The notes: generated from the letters alone by a model not told the origin. A DNA stretch of 64,000 bases from an uncultured Clostridia bacterium (GCA_947628175.1 CANQZA010000002.1:16033-80032), one strand, 5' to 3'; positions 1-7,849 are shown, counted from the stretch's first letter. A program made the numbers and translations.

Positions 1-2
1 TT

Positions 3-1373
3 GATATGGGCTTTTCAAGCTCATATGTTAAATTTTATTCCAAATATAAAAGCCTTAATCAATTTGACAAGATAAACAGCTTTAATTCGCTGTATTTTAC
101 TGTTTTCTCTGCCATTGCTGCTATTTCTGCGGCTATAGGTTTGTTTTTGACATTTAATCTCCGGCTCGTATTTGATGAAGGTCTCACAAACAGTGAATAT
201 TCAAAAGCGCGGATTATGATGCTTGCCATGACGGTGTCAATGGCACTTGGTTTTATTACAACGATATTCGGCAGCTATATTTCGGTACATCAAAAATTTA
301 TATTTACCAAATCGTTCGGACTGGCTAATACAATCGCAACCTTTATTGTGGATATAATTGTATTATACCTCGGTTTCGGTGCCGTGGGAATTGTGTTTGC
401 AACATTAATTCTGGGCACAATTCACAAATGCATTAATATATTTTATTCTTATAAAAAGCTTCATTTTAAATTTGATTTTAAACATATCGAAAAAGAGCTT
501 TTCAGGCAGGTTTTCTCCTTTTCCGGACTCATCGCAATTAATATGATTGTGGATAAGGTAAACAGCGGCATAGACAGTGTTTTGCTCGGCCGCTTCTGCG
601 GAACTGCGGCTGTTGCCGTATATGCAATCGGCGCAAGTATCAACAGCCAGTTTACTTCTTTTTCAACTGCCATATCGGGAATATTCACCCCGCATATACA
701 CAGCCTTGTAAATGCATATGAAATGGATTCCAAAGAGCAGAGATCTGCGCTTACGGCTCTTTTCATCAAGGTCGGTCGCGTCCAATATCTTCTTCTGGCT
801 CTTATTGCTTCGGGCTTCGTTTTCTTCGGTCAAAAATTCATTTACTTTTGGGCGGGCGAGGGATACGAAAAATCCTACTATGTTGCTCTTCTTCTTATCA
901 TTCCGGCAATTGTTCCCCTGATTCAGAATGTCGGAATTGAAATTCAAAGAGCAGAAAACAGGCATCATTACCGCTCGTATATTTACGGTGCTATGGCGAT
1001 TATAAATCTCATAGTCAGTATTTTCCTTTGCCAGATCTGGGAAGGTATAGGCTGTGCCGCAGGTACCGCCTTTGCGCTCATTACCGCTAACGGAATTATC
1101 ATGAATATTGTCTATCACAAAAAAATCAATATTGACATTATACAGTTCTGGAAAAATATTCTCAGACAGACGCTCGGTATGATTCTTCCGTTTATATGCG
1201 GTACGCTCATAATGAAGTTTGCCAAAATTAATTCAATATTTGAACTGGTATTCTATATCATCGTTTATACTGCCGTTTACTGTGTTTGCGTTTGGTTTAT
1301 GTCCGCAAACAATTATGAAAAAAGCCTGATCACAGATTTTCTGAAAAAGTTTTCAAAAAAACGAATACATTGA
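3..1373 (+). CDS. Polysaccharide/oligosaccharide flippase (MATE/Wzx-like), 5' end cut by window edge
   Basis: Multi-TM protein with flippase-like motifs (GFSSSYVKFYSKYK; GYEKSYYVALLLIIPAIVPLIQNVGIEIQRAENRHHYRS); the frame is open to the window start. Confidence 0.85.
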   Translation, partial: DMGFSSSYVKFYSKYKSLNQFDKINSFNSLYFTVFSAIAAISAAIGLFLTFNLRLVFDEGLTNSEYSKARIMMLAMTVSMALGFITTIFGSYISVHQKFIFTKSFGLANTIATFIVDIIVLYLGFGAVGIVFATLILGTIHKCINIFYSYKKLHFKFDFKHIEKELFRQVFSFSGLIAINMIVDKVNSGIDSVLLGRFCGTAAVAVYAIGASINSQFTSFSTAISGIFTPHIHSLVNAYEMDSKEQRSALTALFIKVGRVQYLLLALIASGFVFFGQKFIYFWAGEGYEKSYYVALLLIIPAIVPLIQNVGIEIQRAENRHHYRSYIYGAMAIINLIVSIFLCQIWEGIGCAAGTAFALITANGIIMNIVYHKKINIDIIQFWKNILRQTLGMILPFICGTLIMKFAKINSIFELVFYIIVYTAVYCVCVWFMSANNYEKSLITDFLKKFSKKRIH

Positions 1374-1470
1374 TTCTACGCGGCTTTTCCTACTTTATAA
1401 AACAACAATACCCTTTTACAGTATGACATTATTATAAACCCACTTAATACCACAAAGAACGGGAGAAAAT

Positions 1471-2418
1471 ATGGAATATCCAAAAATCAGTGTTATTGTA
1501 CCGATTTACAATGTGGAAAAATACCTGGACAAATGTATTGAAAGCATTGTAAATCAAACCTACCAAAATCTTGAAATCCTGCTTGTTGACGACGGCTCAC
1601 CCGACAACTGCCCCCGCATTTGCGACAAATGGGCAAAACGAGACAGCCGCATCAGAGTAATTCACAAAAAAAACGGCGGTGTTTCGACTTCGCGCAATGC
1701 CGGCCTTGATGCCGCAACCGGCGATTATATCGGTTTTGTTGACGGAGACGATATTATATCGCCTGATATGTATCAGACGCTTTATACAACACTTATTAAA
1801 AATAATGTTCAGATAAGCTTTTGTTCCTTTTGCTCCCTTGACGAAAACTTTAATAAAAGAAATGTCGGGCGTCTGTTTTCTCCGACCCCTAAAGTTTATT
1901 CTTCTGATGATATTCTTAAAGAAATTTTTGTCTCTATAGATTGTCATTTAGTATCCCTTTGCAATAAACTGTTTCAAAAACAGCTTTTTGACGGTCTTCG
2001 TTTTCCGGAGGGAAGAGTGTTTGAGGATTGGACGCTGGCTCCGATTATATACTCTAAAGCCGAAAAGCTATACTTTGTTCCGAAAAAATACTATTGCTAT
2101 ATTATACACCAAGGAAGTATTGTGCGCACCAAAACCATAAAACGATATTATGACTGTGTGCTTGCCGACTATGATCATTATAAGTATTTTAACCATCAGT
2201 CCATAACAGATTATAATGATAAAATCGTTTTTATCATCTGGGCTGATTTCAGAAAAATGTGTAAAACATACAGACCGTCAAGAACAAACAGACAGATGCT
2301 TAACGACGCATACAAAAAGTGCTGTGAAGTAAGAAAAAGCAAAAAGGGCGCGTTATTTTATCATTTTCCAAATACAATAAGAATTCTTGCCGATATTAAA
2401 AACAGAATTGAAAAATAG
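1471..2418 (+). CDS. Family 2 glycosyltransferase
   Basis: N-terminus ISVIVPIYNVEKYLDKCIESIVNQTYQNLEILLVDDGSPDNCP and GDYIGFVDGDD are classic GT-A family 2 motifs. Confidence 0.92.
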   Translation: MEYPKISVIVPIYNVEKYLDKCIESIVNQTYQNLEILLVDDGSPDNCPRICDKWAKRDSRIRVIHKKNGGVSTSRNAGLDAATGDYIGFVDGDDIISPDMYQTLYTTLIKNNVQISFCSFCSLDENFNKRNVGRLFSPTPKVYSSDDILKEIFVSIDCHLVSLCNKLFQKQLFDGLRFPEGRVFEDWTLAPIIYSKAEKLYFVPKKYYCYIIHQGSIVRTKTIKRYYDCVLADYDHYKYFNHQSITDYNDKIVFIIWADFRKMCKTYRPSRTNRQMLNDAYKKCCEVRKSKKGALFYHFPNTIRILADIKNRIEK

Positions 2419-2446
2419 AACTTGACGCTTAGAGAGGTTAACTGAA

Positions 2447-3208
2447 ATGAAATTATCAACAATACTGAAAAAGGGAAAAAACAAAATAAAAAGAATTTGT
2501 GAGAAAAAATACATAAATTTAAAATACGGAAGCGAAATAAAGAATTATAAAGATAAATTTAAAGGTAAGCGCTGCTTTATCATAGGAAACGGTCCGAGTC
2601 TTACTACTGATGATCTTGAAAAAATAAAGGATGAGTACACCTTTGCCTCTCATTTTATTTATAAAATTTTTGACAAAACCTCATGGCGCCCCACTTTTTA
2701 TTGTGTTGAAGATTATAATTTTTTAATACAGAATATTGATAAAGTTAAAACCCTCTCTCCGGAATATGAACACGGCTTCTTTTCAGGGAATATTTATAAA
2801 TCTCTCCCCGCTGATTTTCTTAAAAATAAAAAAAACAGCTTCTGGTATGTTGCCATGTTCAACTGGGAAAGCAATCCGTCTTTTTCATTTGATATAAGCG
2901 ATTATATTGCAGAAGGCATGACTGTTACATATTGCAATATACAGCTTGCCGTCTATATGGGTTTCAGCGAAATTTATCTTTTAGGAATAGACCATTTTTA
3001 TGAACCGCATAACAGCTACAGTGAATTTATAGGAAAAGACAGCACGGTATACAATGCGCCAAGGCTTGACAAATCCACTCTTGCTTACCGTAAGGCCGCA
3101 AAGGTTTGCAAAGAAAAGGGTATAAAAATTTATAACGCGACCAGAGGCGGCCACCTTGAAGAATTTGAAAGAATTGATTTTGACAGCATTGCGCAGAAAG
3201 GTGAATGA
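2447..3208 (+). CDS. DUF115 / MptE-like (PF01973-type) protein, copy 1
   Basis: CFIIGNGPSL...WRPTFYCVEDYN...YLLGIDHFY...KIYNATRGGHLEEFERIDFDS matches the capsule-associated DUF115 family. Confidence 0.82.
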   Translation: MKLSTILKKGKNKIKRICEKKYINLKYGSEIKNYKDKFKGKRCFIIGNGPSLTTDDLEKIKDEYTFASHFIYKIFDKTSWRPTFYCVEDYNFLIQNIDKVKTLSPEYEHGFFSGNIYKSLPADFLKNKKNSFWYVAMFNWESNPSFSFDISDYIAEGMTVTYCNIQLAVYMGFSEIYLLGIDHFYEPHNSYSEFIGKDSTVYNAPRLDKSTLAYRKAAKVCKEKGIKIYNATRGGHLEEFERIDFDSIAQKGE

Positions 3209-3209
3209 A

Positions 3210-4118
3210 GTGGAATTATCAACAATACTGAAAAAGGGAAAAAACAAAATAAAAAGAATTTGTGAGAAAAAATACATAAATTTAAAATACGGAAGCGAAA
3301 TAAAGAATTATAAAGATAAATTTAAAGGTAAGCGCTGCTTTATCATAGGAAACGGTCCGAGTCTTACTACTGATGACCTTGAAAAAATAAAGGATGAATC
3401 CTCTTTTGCGGCAAATTTAATTTATAAAAGTTTTGATAAAACCTCATGGCGTCCCACTTTTTATTGCGTTGAAGATTATAATGTATTGGAAAAAAACATT
3501 GACGAAATAAAAAAACTCTCGCCGGAATATGAACACGGCTTCTTTTCAGGGAATATTTATAAATCTCTCCCGTCCGATTTTCTTAAAAATAAAAAAAACA
3601 GCTTCTGGTATGTCGCCATGTTCAACTGGGAAAGCAATCCGTCTTTTTCATTTGATATAAGCGATTATATTGCGGAAGGCATGACTGTTACATATTGCAA
3701 TATACAGCTTGCCGTCTATATGGGTTTCAGCGAAATTTATCTTTTGGGAATAGACCATTTTTATGAACCGCTCAACAGCTACAGTGAAATAATCGGAGCT
3801 GCCAATGAAGTTTACAATGTTCCGCGGCTTGACAAATCCACTCTTGCTTACCGTAAGGCCGCAAAGGTTTGCAAAGAAAAGGGTATAAAAATTTATAACG
3901 CGACCAGAGGCGGCCACCTTGAAGAATTCGAGAGAGTTGATTTTGACTCCTTATTCGCTGATAATAGTACACCCCCCCCCCGCAGAAATAATTTAATTGC
4001 GGCATATTGCATACATGCCTGTTTTTACAAAAACCGCAGCACAAAAATGATGGCTCTGTCTGCGGCGGTAAACTTCAAAAATTTAATGATGCTGATTTCC
4101 GTTCATTGTTTGATTTGA
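3210..4118 (+). CDS. DUF115 / MptE-like protein, copy 2, ending in a poly-C-encoded PPP and a ~45-aa non-DUF115 tail
   Basis: GTG start at 3210 (VELSTILKKG), almost identical to copy 1 over the N-terminal ~60 aa; the frame runs through C10 at 3972-3981 and ends at TGA 4116-4118. Confidence 0.78.
   Translation: MELSTILKKGKNKIKRICEKKYINLKYGSEIKNYKDKFKGKRCFIIGNGPSLTTDDLEKIKDESSFAANLIYKSFDKTSWRPTFYCVEDYNVLEKNIDEIKKLSPEYEHGFFSGNIYKSLPSDFLKNKKNSFWYVAMFNWESNPSFSFDISDYIAEGMTVTYCNIQLAVYMGFSEIYLLGIDHFYEPLNSYSEIIGAANEVYNVPRLDKSTLAYRKAAKVCKEKGIKIYNATRGGHLEEFERVDFDSLFADNSTPPPRRNNLIAAYCIHACFYKNRSTKMMALSAAVNFKNLMMLISVHCLI
3972..3981 (+). repeat. Homopolymeric C10 tract at the 3' end of DUF115 copy 2
   Basis: agtaca-CCCCCCCCCC-gcagaaataatt read directly from the sequence. 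Confidence 0.97.
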
Positions 4119-4200
4119 ATAGACATTCAGATGACAAACACGAAACAAAAGCACCTAACAATGAAAGGAAATTCATGATGAAAATTATTGGAGTAATTCC
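3972..4200 (+). repeat. Direct repeat unit A: poly-C + linker + RBS + start of kdsB-like gene
   Basis: gcagaaataatttaattgcggcatattgcatac...gaaaggaaattcatgatgaaaattattggagtaattcc recurs at 4965-5183 with about 11 substitutions. Confidence 0.93.
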
Positions 4201-5101
4201 GGCACGACAGGAATCATCCCGATTCCCGGGAAAACCGCTTGCCGATATATGCGGAAAGCCAATGGTATGGTGGGTATATATGCAGGCAGCTCAAGTTGAA
4301 GAATTTGATGAGGTAATTGTCGCCACTGATGATGAAAATATTTTTAATGTATGTAAATCTTTAGGCATAAATGTTTTGATGACATCAAAACATCATCCCA
4401 CAGGTACTGACAGAACTGTCGAGGTTTCTGAAAAAATCAAGGGCGATTTATATATTGTTGTTATGGGTGATGAGCCTTTGATTTCACCTGACAACATTCG
4501 GGCTATGCTATATGCAATGCTTTCTGATAAAAAGTATGATGCGGGTATGCTTTGCACAAAATTTAAAAACGGTGTTGATGTAATTAACACATCCACAATA
4601 AAGTTAGCCGTAAACAATCAGTCCGAGCTGATTTATATGTCACGGCTTCCCATTCCGTTTCCTAAATCCTCATTAAACTACAATCATTATAAAAATGTAG
4701 GCGTTTATGCGTATACAAAAAATACACTTAATTTTTTCAGGAATACTGCACGCGGTAAGCTTGAAGAAATAGAGGATATGGAAATGCTCCGTATGCTTGA
4801 ACACCATAAATTGGTTAAAGTGGTCGAAGTAACTACGGAATCCATGTCTATTGACACACCAAAAGACCTTGCGCGTATACGCGTAATTGCCGCTGATAAA
4901 ATAAAAAGGCGCGAACTTCCGCCTGCATTCATTTCAAAAATAAGTGCAGTTACAACCCCCCCCCGCAGAAATAATTTAATTGCGGCATATTGCATACACC
5001 CCTGTTTTTACAAAAACCGCAGCACAAAAATGATGGCCTTGTCTGCGGCAGTATACTTTAAAAATTTAATGATGCTGATTTCCGTTCATTGTTTGATTTG
5101 A
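4175..5101 (+). CDS. KdsB-like CMP-sugar (3-deoxy-ulosonate) cytidylyltransferase, copy 1, with poly-C-encoded tail
   Basis: MKIIGVIPARQESSRFPGKPLADICGKPM...VATDDENIF...HPTGTDR...GDEPLI is the KdsB / CTP_transf_3 signature; the 3' end reads through C9 at 4956-4964. Confidence 0.85.
   Translation: MMKIIGVIPARQESSRFPGKPLADICGKPMVWWVYMQAAQVEEFDEVIVATDDENIFNVCKSLGINVLMTSKHHPTGTDRTVEVSEKIKGDLYIVVMGDEPLISPDNIRAMLYAMLSDKKYDAGMLCTKFKNGVDVINTSTIKLAVNNQSELIYMSRLPIPFPKSSLNYNHYKNVGVYAYTKNTLNFFRNTARGKLEEIEDMEMLRMLEHHKLVKVVEVTTESMSIDTPKDLARIRVIAADKIKRRELPPAFISKISAVTTPPRRNNLIAAYCIHPCFYKNRSTKMMALSAAVYFKNLMMLISVHCLI
4956..4964 (+). repeat. Homopolymeric C9 tract at the 3' end of kdsB-like copy 1
   Basis: gcagttacaa-CCCCCCCCC-gcagaaataatt. 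Confidence 0.97.
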
Positions 5102-5183
5102 ATAGACATCCAGATGACAAACACGAAACAAAAATACTTAACAATGAAAGGAAATTCATGATGAAAATTATTGGAGTAATTCC
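4956..5183 (+). repeat. Direct repeat unit B: poly-C + linker + RBS + start of kdsB-like copy 2
   Basis: Second copy of repeat unit A, offset by 983 bp. Confidence 0.93.
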
Positions 5184-5910
5184 TGCTCGATATAAGTCAA
5201 GCAGATTTGAAGGAAAGCCGCTGGCCGACATAAACGGAAAACCCATGATTTATTGGGTATACAGTCAATGCAAAAAAGTCGAAGATTTTGATGCGGTATA
5301 TGTCGCCACCGATGATCATAAAATATTTGATACTTGCAAAGCTCTGAATATGGATGTCATAATGACATCCCCGACGCACCCTACCGGAACGGACAGAATT
5401 GGCGAGGTTGCAAAAAAAATTCCTGCAGATTTATATGTTAATATTCAGGGTGACGAACCGCTGATAGAACCTGAAACCATCCGGCAGGCAATCCTGCCTT
5501 TTTATGAAAATCCTGATTTGAAGGTCTCAAATCTTATGACAAGGATTGAAAATCCTGTCGATGTTGTTAATTTTACCGTTCCGAAGGTTATTGTAAATAA
5601 AAATAACACAGGCATTTATCTTACAAGGTCAACAGCACCGTATCCAAAGGGAAAAATTGAGTATAATTATTACAAACAGGTCTGTGTTTACGGAATGAAA
5701 CCCGACGCTCTTGAATTTTTCTGTGATTACGGAAAGAAATACGGAAAAGCACGCATTGAAGCCATAGAGGATATTGAAATTCTGCGTTTCATAGAAAACG
5801 GTTATAAGGTTCAATATGTGGAGGTAAACAGTGAAACAATAGCTGTCGATACCAAAAATGATTTAAAGCGTGTTAATGAATATGTTATTAAAAATAATAT
5901 CCAGATTTAA
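5158..5910 (+). CDS. KdsB-like CMP-sugar (3-deoxy-ulosonate) cytidylyltransferase, copy 2
   Basis: MKIIGVIPARYKSSRFEGKPLADINGKPMIYWVYSQ...VATDDHKIF...HPTGTDRIGEV...NIQGDEPLIEPETI; KdsB family motifs. Confidence 0.88.
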   Translation: MMKIIGVIPARYKSSRFEGKPLADINGKPMIYWVYSQCKKVEDFDAVYVATDDHKIFDTCKALNMDVIMTSPTHPTGTDRIGEVAKKIPADLYVNIQGDEPLIEPETIRQAILPFYENPDLKVSNLMTRIENPVDVVNFTVPKVIVNKNNTGIYLTRSTAPYPKGKIEYNYYKQVCVYGMKPDALEFFCDYGKKYGKARIEAIEDIEILRFIENGYKVQYVEVNSETIAVDTKNDLKRVNEYVIKNNIQI

Positions 5911-5922
5911 ACGGAGCTTGCT

Positions 5923-6693
5923 ATGAATAATTCTTTAAAAAAAATCCGTGATGCATTGGATGCAGGCAAATGTATTTACGGTCCTTTTATGAAAACAAAT
6001 GATCCGATGTTTGTTGAGGCAGCAGGACTGGCAGGGTTTGACTTTGTAATACTTGATACAGAGCACGGTCCTGTTTCATTTGAAAGTCAGCAAAATAACA
6101 TTCGTGCTGCCGAAGCAAGACAAACTGTACCTATTATTCGCCTGAAAGATCATAATGAAAACACAATCGGACAGGCTCTTGATATTGGCGCATACGGTAT
6201 TCAGGTTCCGCAGATTACAACTGCACAGGAAGCAAAAGATGTAGTTAAATTTGCAAAATTTTATCCTTACGGAAGCAGAGGAGTCTGCCGTTTTGTACGG
6301 GCCGCCGATTATTCCGCCATGGACAGATATAAATATTTTGAGAGTTCAAAGGATATTCTGATTATCCTTCAATTGGAAGGCGTTGACGCTTTAAAAAATC
6401 TGAATGAAATTATTGAAGTTGACGGTGTGGATATTCTCTTTATCGGGCCTTATGACCTTTCCCAGTCTCTTGGAATTCCCGGTCAGATAAACAACCCCGT
6501 TGTCGTTGAGTCAATGTGTAAAATTGTATCCAAAGCAAAGGCTAAAAATAAGGTTATAGGCGTATTTGTTGATACGCTTGAGGATTTAAGTATGTGGCGG
6601 GATATGGGTATTCAGTATTTAAGCTATTCCGTTGATATCGGCATTTTTATGGACGCCTGCAAAAATCTTATTGATACATTTAAAGCGGAGTGA
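5923..6693 (+). CDS. HpcH/HpaI-family class II aldolase (2-keto-3-deoxy acid aldolase)
   Basis: GPFMKTNDPMFVEAAGLAGFDFVILDTEHGPVSFES...IPIIRLKDH-like...GAYGIQVPQITTAQEA...LFIGPYDLSQSLGIPGQ: HpcH_HpaI (PF03328) motifs. Confidence 0.9.
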   Translation: MNNSLKKIRDALDAGKCIYGPFMKTNDPMFVEAAGLAGFDFVILDTEHGPVSFESQQNNIRAAEARQTVPIIRLKDHNENTIGQALDIGAYGIQVPQITTAQEAKDVVKFAKFYPYGSRGVCRFVRAADYSAMDRYKYFESSKDILIILQLEGVDALKNLNEIIEVDGVDILFIGPYDLSQSLGIPGQINNPVVVESMCKIVSKAKAKNKVIGVFVDTLEDLSMWRDMGIQYLSYSVDIGIFMDACKNLIDTFKAE

Positions 6694-6722
6694 CAGTTGC
6701 ATAATCGGAGGAATCTTATAAT

Positions 6723-7802
6723 ATGGTTATTACATTTTTTATTCTCTTTCTGCTATGTTTGTATAACATTAAGTTTTCATTAGCAGACAACATCAGATTA
6801 ACAGATAACAATATAGTTACAACCCCCCCCCGCACGAATTATCTATCAATTGACAGGACGAATTCCATTAAAGGTATTTTTATTTTATTAATCTTTATAA
6901 GCCATGCCCAAAAATATATAGAGCTTAATGATTCAATTATGAACACACTTTATTACAAATTAAACGGATTTGTGATAGGTCAGTCTGTAGTGGCTATGTT
7001 TTTATTCTACTCCGGATACGGTGTGATGTTTTCCATTTGCAAAAAGGGTGACGCTTATATAAAATCAATTCCGTCCAAAAGAGTGCTTAAAGTCCTTTTA
7101 CATTTTGACATCGCAATACTTTTGTACTTGATATTGCAGTTGGTTTTGGGAAAGCATTTTTCAATATCAAAAATTTTACTTTCCTTTACTGCATGGGAAA
7201 CGATAGGCAACAGCAACTGGTATATTTTTTCAATCCTGATTCTTTATTTAATTACATATTTTTCTTTCATGCTTTTCAAAAACAACAAAACCATCGCTTT
7301 ATCCATGACTTTTGTTCTGACCGTTGTGATGATACTGGTTTTGCGTCAATTCAAGGAAATATGGTGGTACGATACGGTCATCATTTATCCTATCGGAATG
7401 ACATATTATTTTGTTCGTGATAAGCTCGAACGGCTGTTTGACAAAAAACCGTGGGTTTATTGGCTGAGTCTGTTTGCCTTGTGCGTTTTATTTATTTTAT
7501 CTCTGCTGAAAAAAAGCAATTTTTTTGTTCTTGAGCTTAATCATATTCTTTTTACCTTTATTGTTCTTTTTGTAACGATGAAAGTTCAGATTCACAACAA
7601 AATTCTTTGCTTTTTCGGCAAAAATCTTTTTTCCGTATATATACTTCAACAACTTCCCATGATTGCTTTTTCTTACCTGGGCGTTAATAATTATCCGGCG
7701 CTGTTTCTCCTTCTCTGCCTCGCGACTACTGTGCTGATAAGTTTTCCTTTTAATTTTATTTTATCAAGGCTTGACAAGGCAGTTTTTTATAATAAAAAAT
7801 GA
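6723..7802 (+). CDS. Acyltransferase 3 family membrane protein with in-frame poly-C tract near the N-terminus
   Basis: RTNSIKGIFILLIFISHAQKY...FLFYSGYGVMFS and multiple TM segments typical of acyltransferase 3; C9 lies at codons ~34-37. Confidence 0.82.
   Translation: MVITFFILFLLCLYNIKFSLADNIRLTDNNIVTTPPRTNYLSIDRTNSIKGIFILLIFISHAQKYIELNDSIMNTLYYKLNGFVIGQSVVAMFLFYSGYGVMFSICKKGDAYIKSIPSKRVLKVLLHFDIAILLYLILQLVLGKHFSISKILLSFTAWETIGNSNWYIFSILILYLITYFSFMLFKNNKTIALSMTFVLTVVMILVLRQFKEIWWYDTVIIYPIGMTYYFVRDKLERLFDKKPWVYWLSLFALCVLFILSLLKKSNFFVLELNHILFTFIVLFVTMKVQIHNKILCFFGKNLFSVYILQQLPMIAFSYLGVNNYPALFLLLCLATTVLISFPFNFILSRLDKAVFYNKK
6823..6831 (+). repeat. Homopolymeric C9 tract inside the acyltransferase CDS
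   Basis: atagttacaa-CCCCCCCCC-gcacgaattatc. Confidence 0.97.
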
Positions 7803-7849
7803 TCTTAATCCTTTAAAAACACAAGTATTGTTTGGAGAAAGGAAACCAT

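Noticed and set aside
3772-4044. Minus-strand ORF across the C10 tract (MCCGFCKNRHVCNMPQ...)
   Set aside because: Antisense to a well-supported DUF115 gene; no recognisable family and no matching ORF of comparable length antisense to the second linker.
4007-4174. TTG-initiated upstream extension of kdsB-1 (MHTCLFLQKPQHKN...)
   Set aside because: The strong RBS gaaaggaaattc and the conserved MKIIGVIPAR start lie at 4175; the extension is better explained as relic DUF115 sequence.
4175-5910. KdsB genes as evidence of a Gram-negative LPS/KDO pathway
   Set aside because: The rest of the window (noc, parAB, RemB, SleB, T-box, CDP-glycerol transferase, DnaD) is Gram-positive-like, and no kdsA or lipid A gene is present.
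3972-6831. Poly-C tracts as sequencing or assembly artefacts
   Set aside because: Cannot be fully excluded here, but three tracts in one functional locus, each in frame and with shared flanks, make pure artefact unlikely; exact lengths still need read-level checking.
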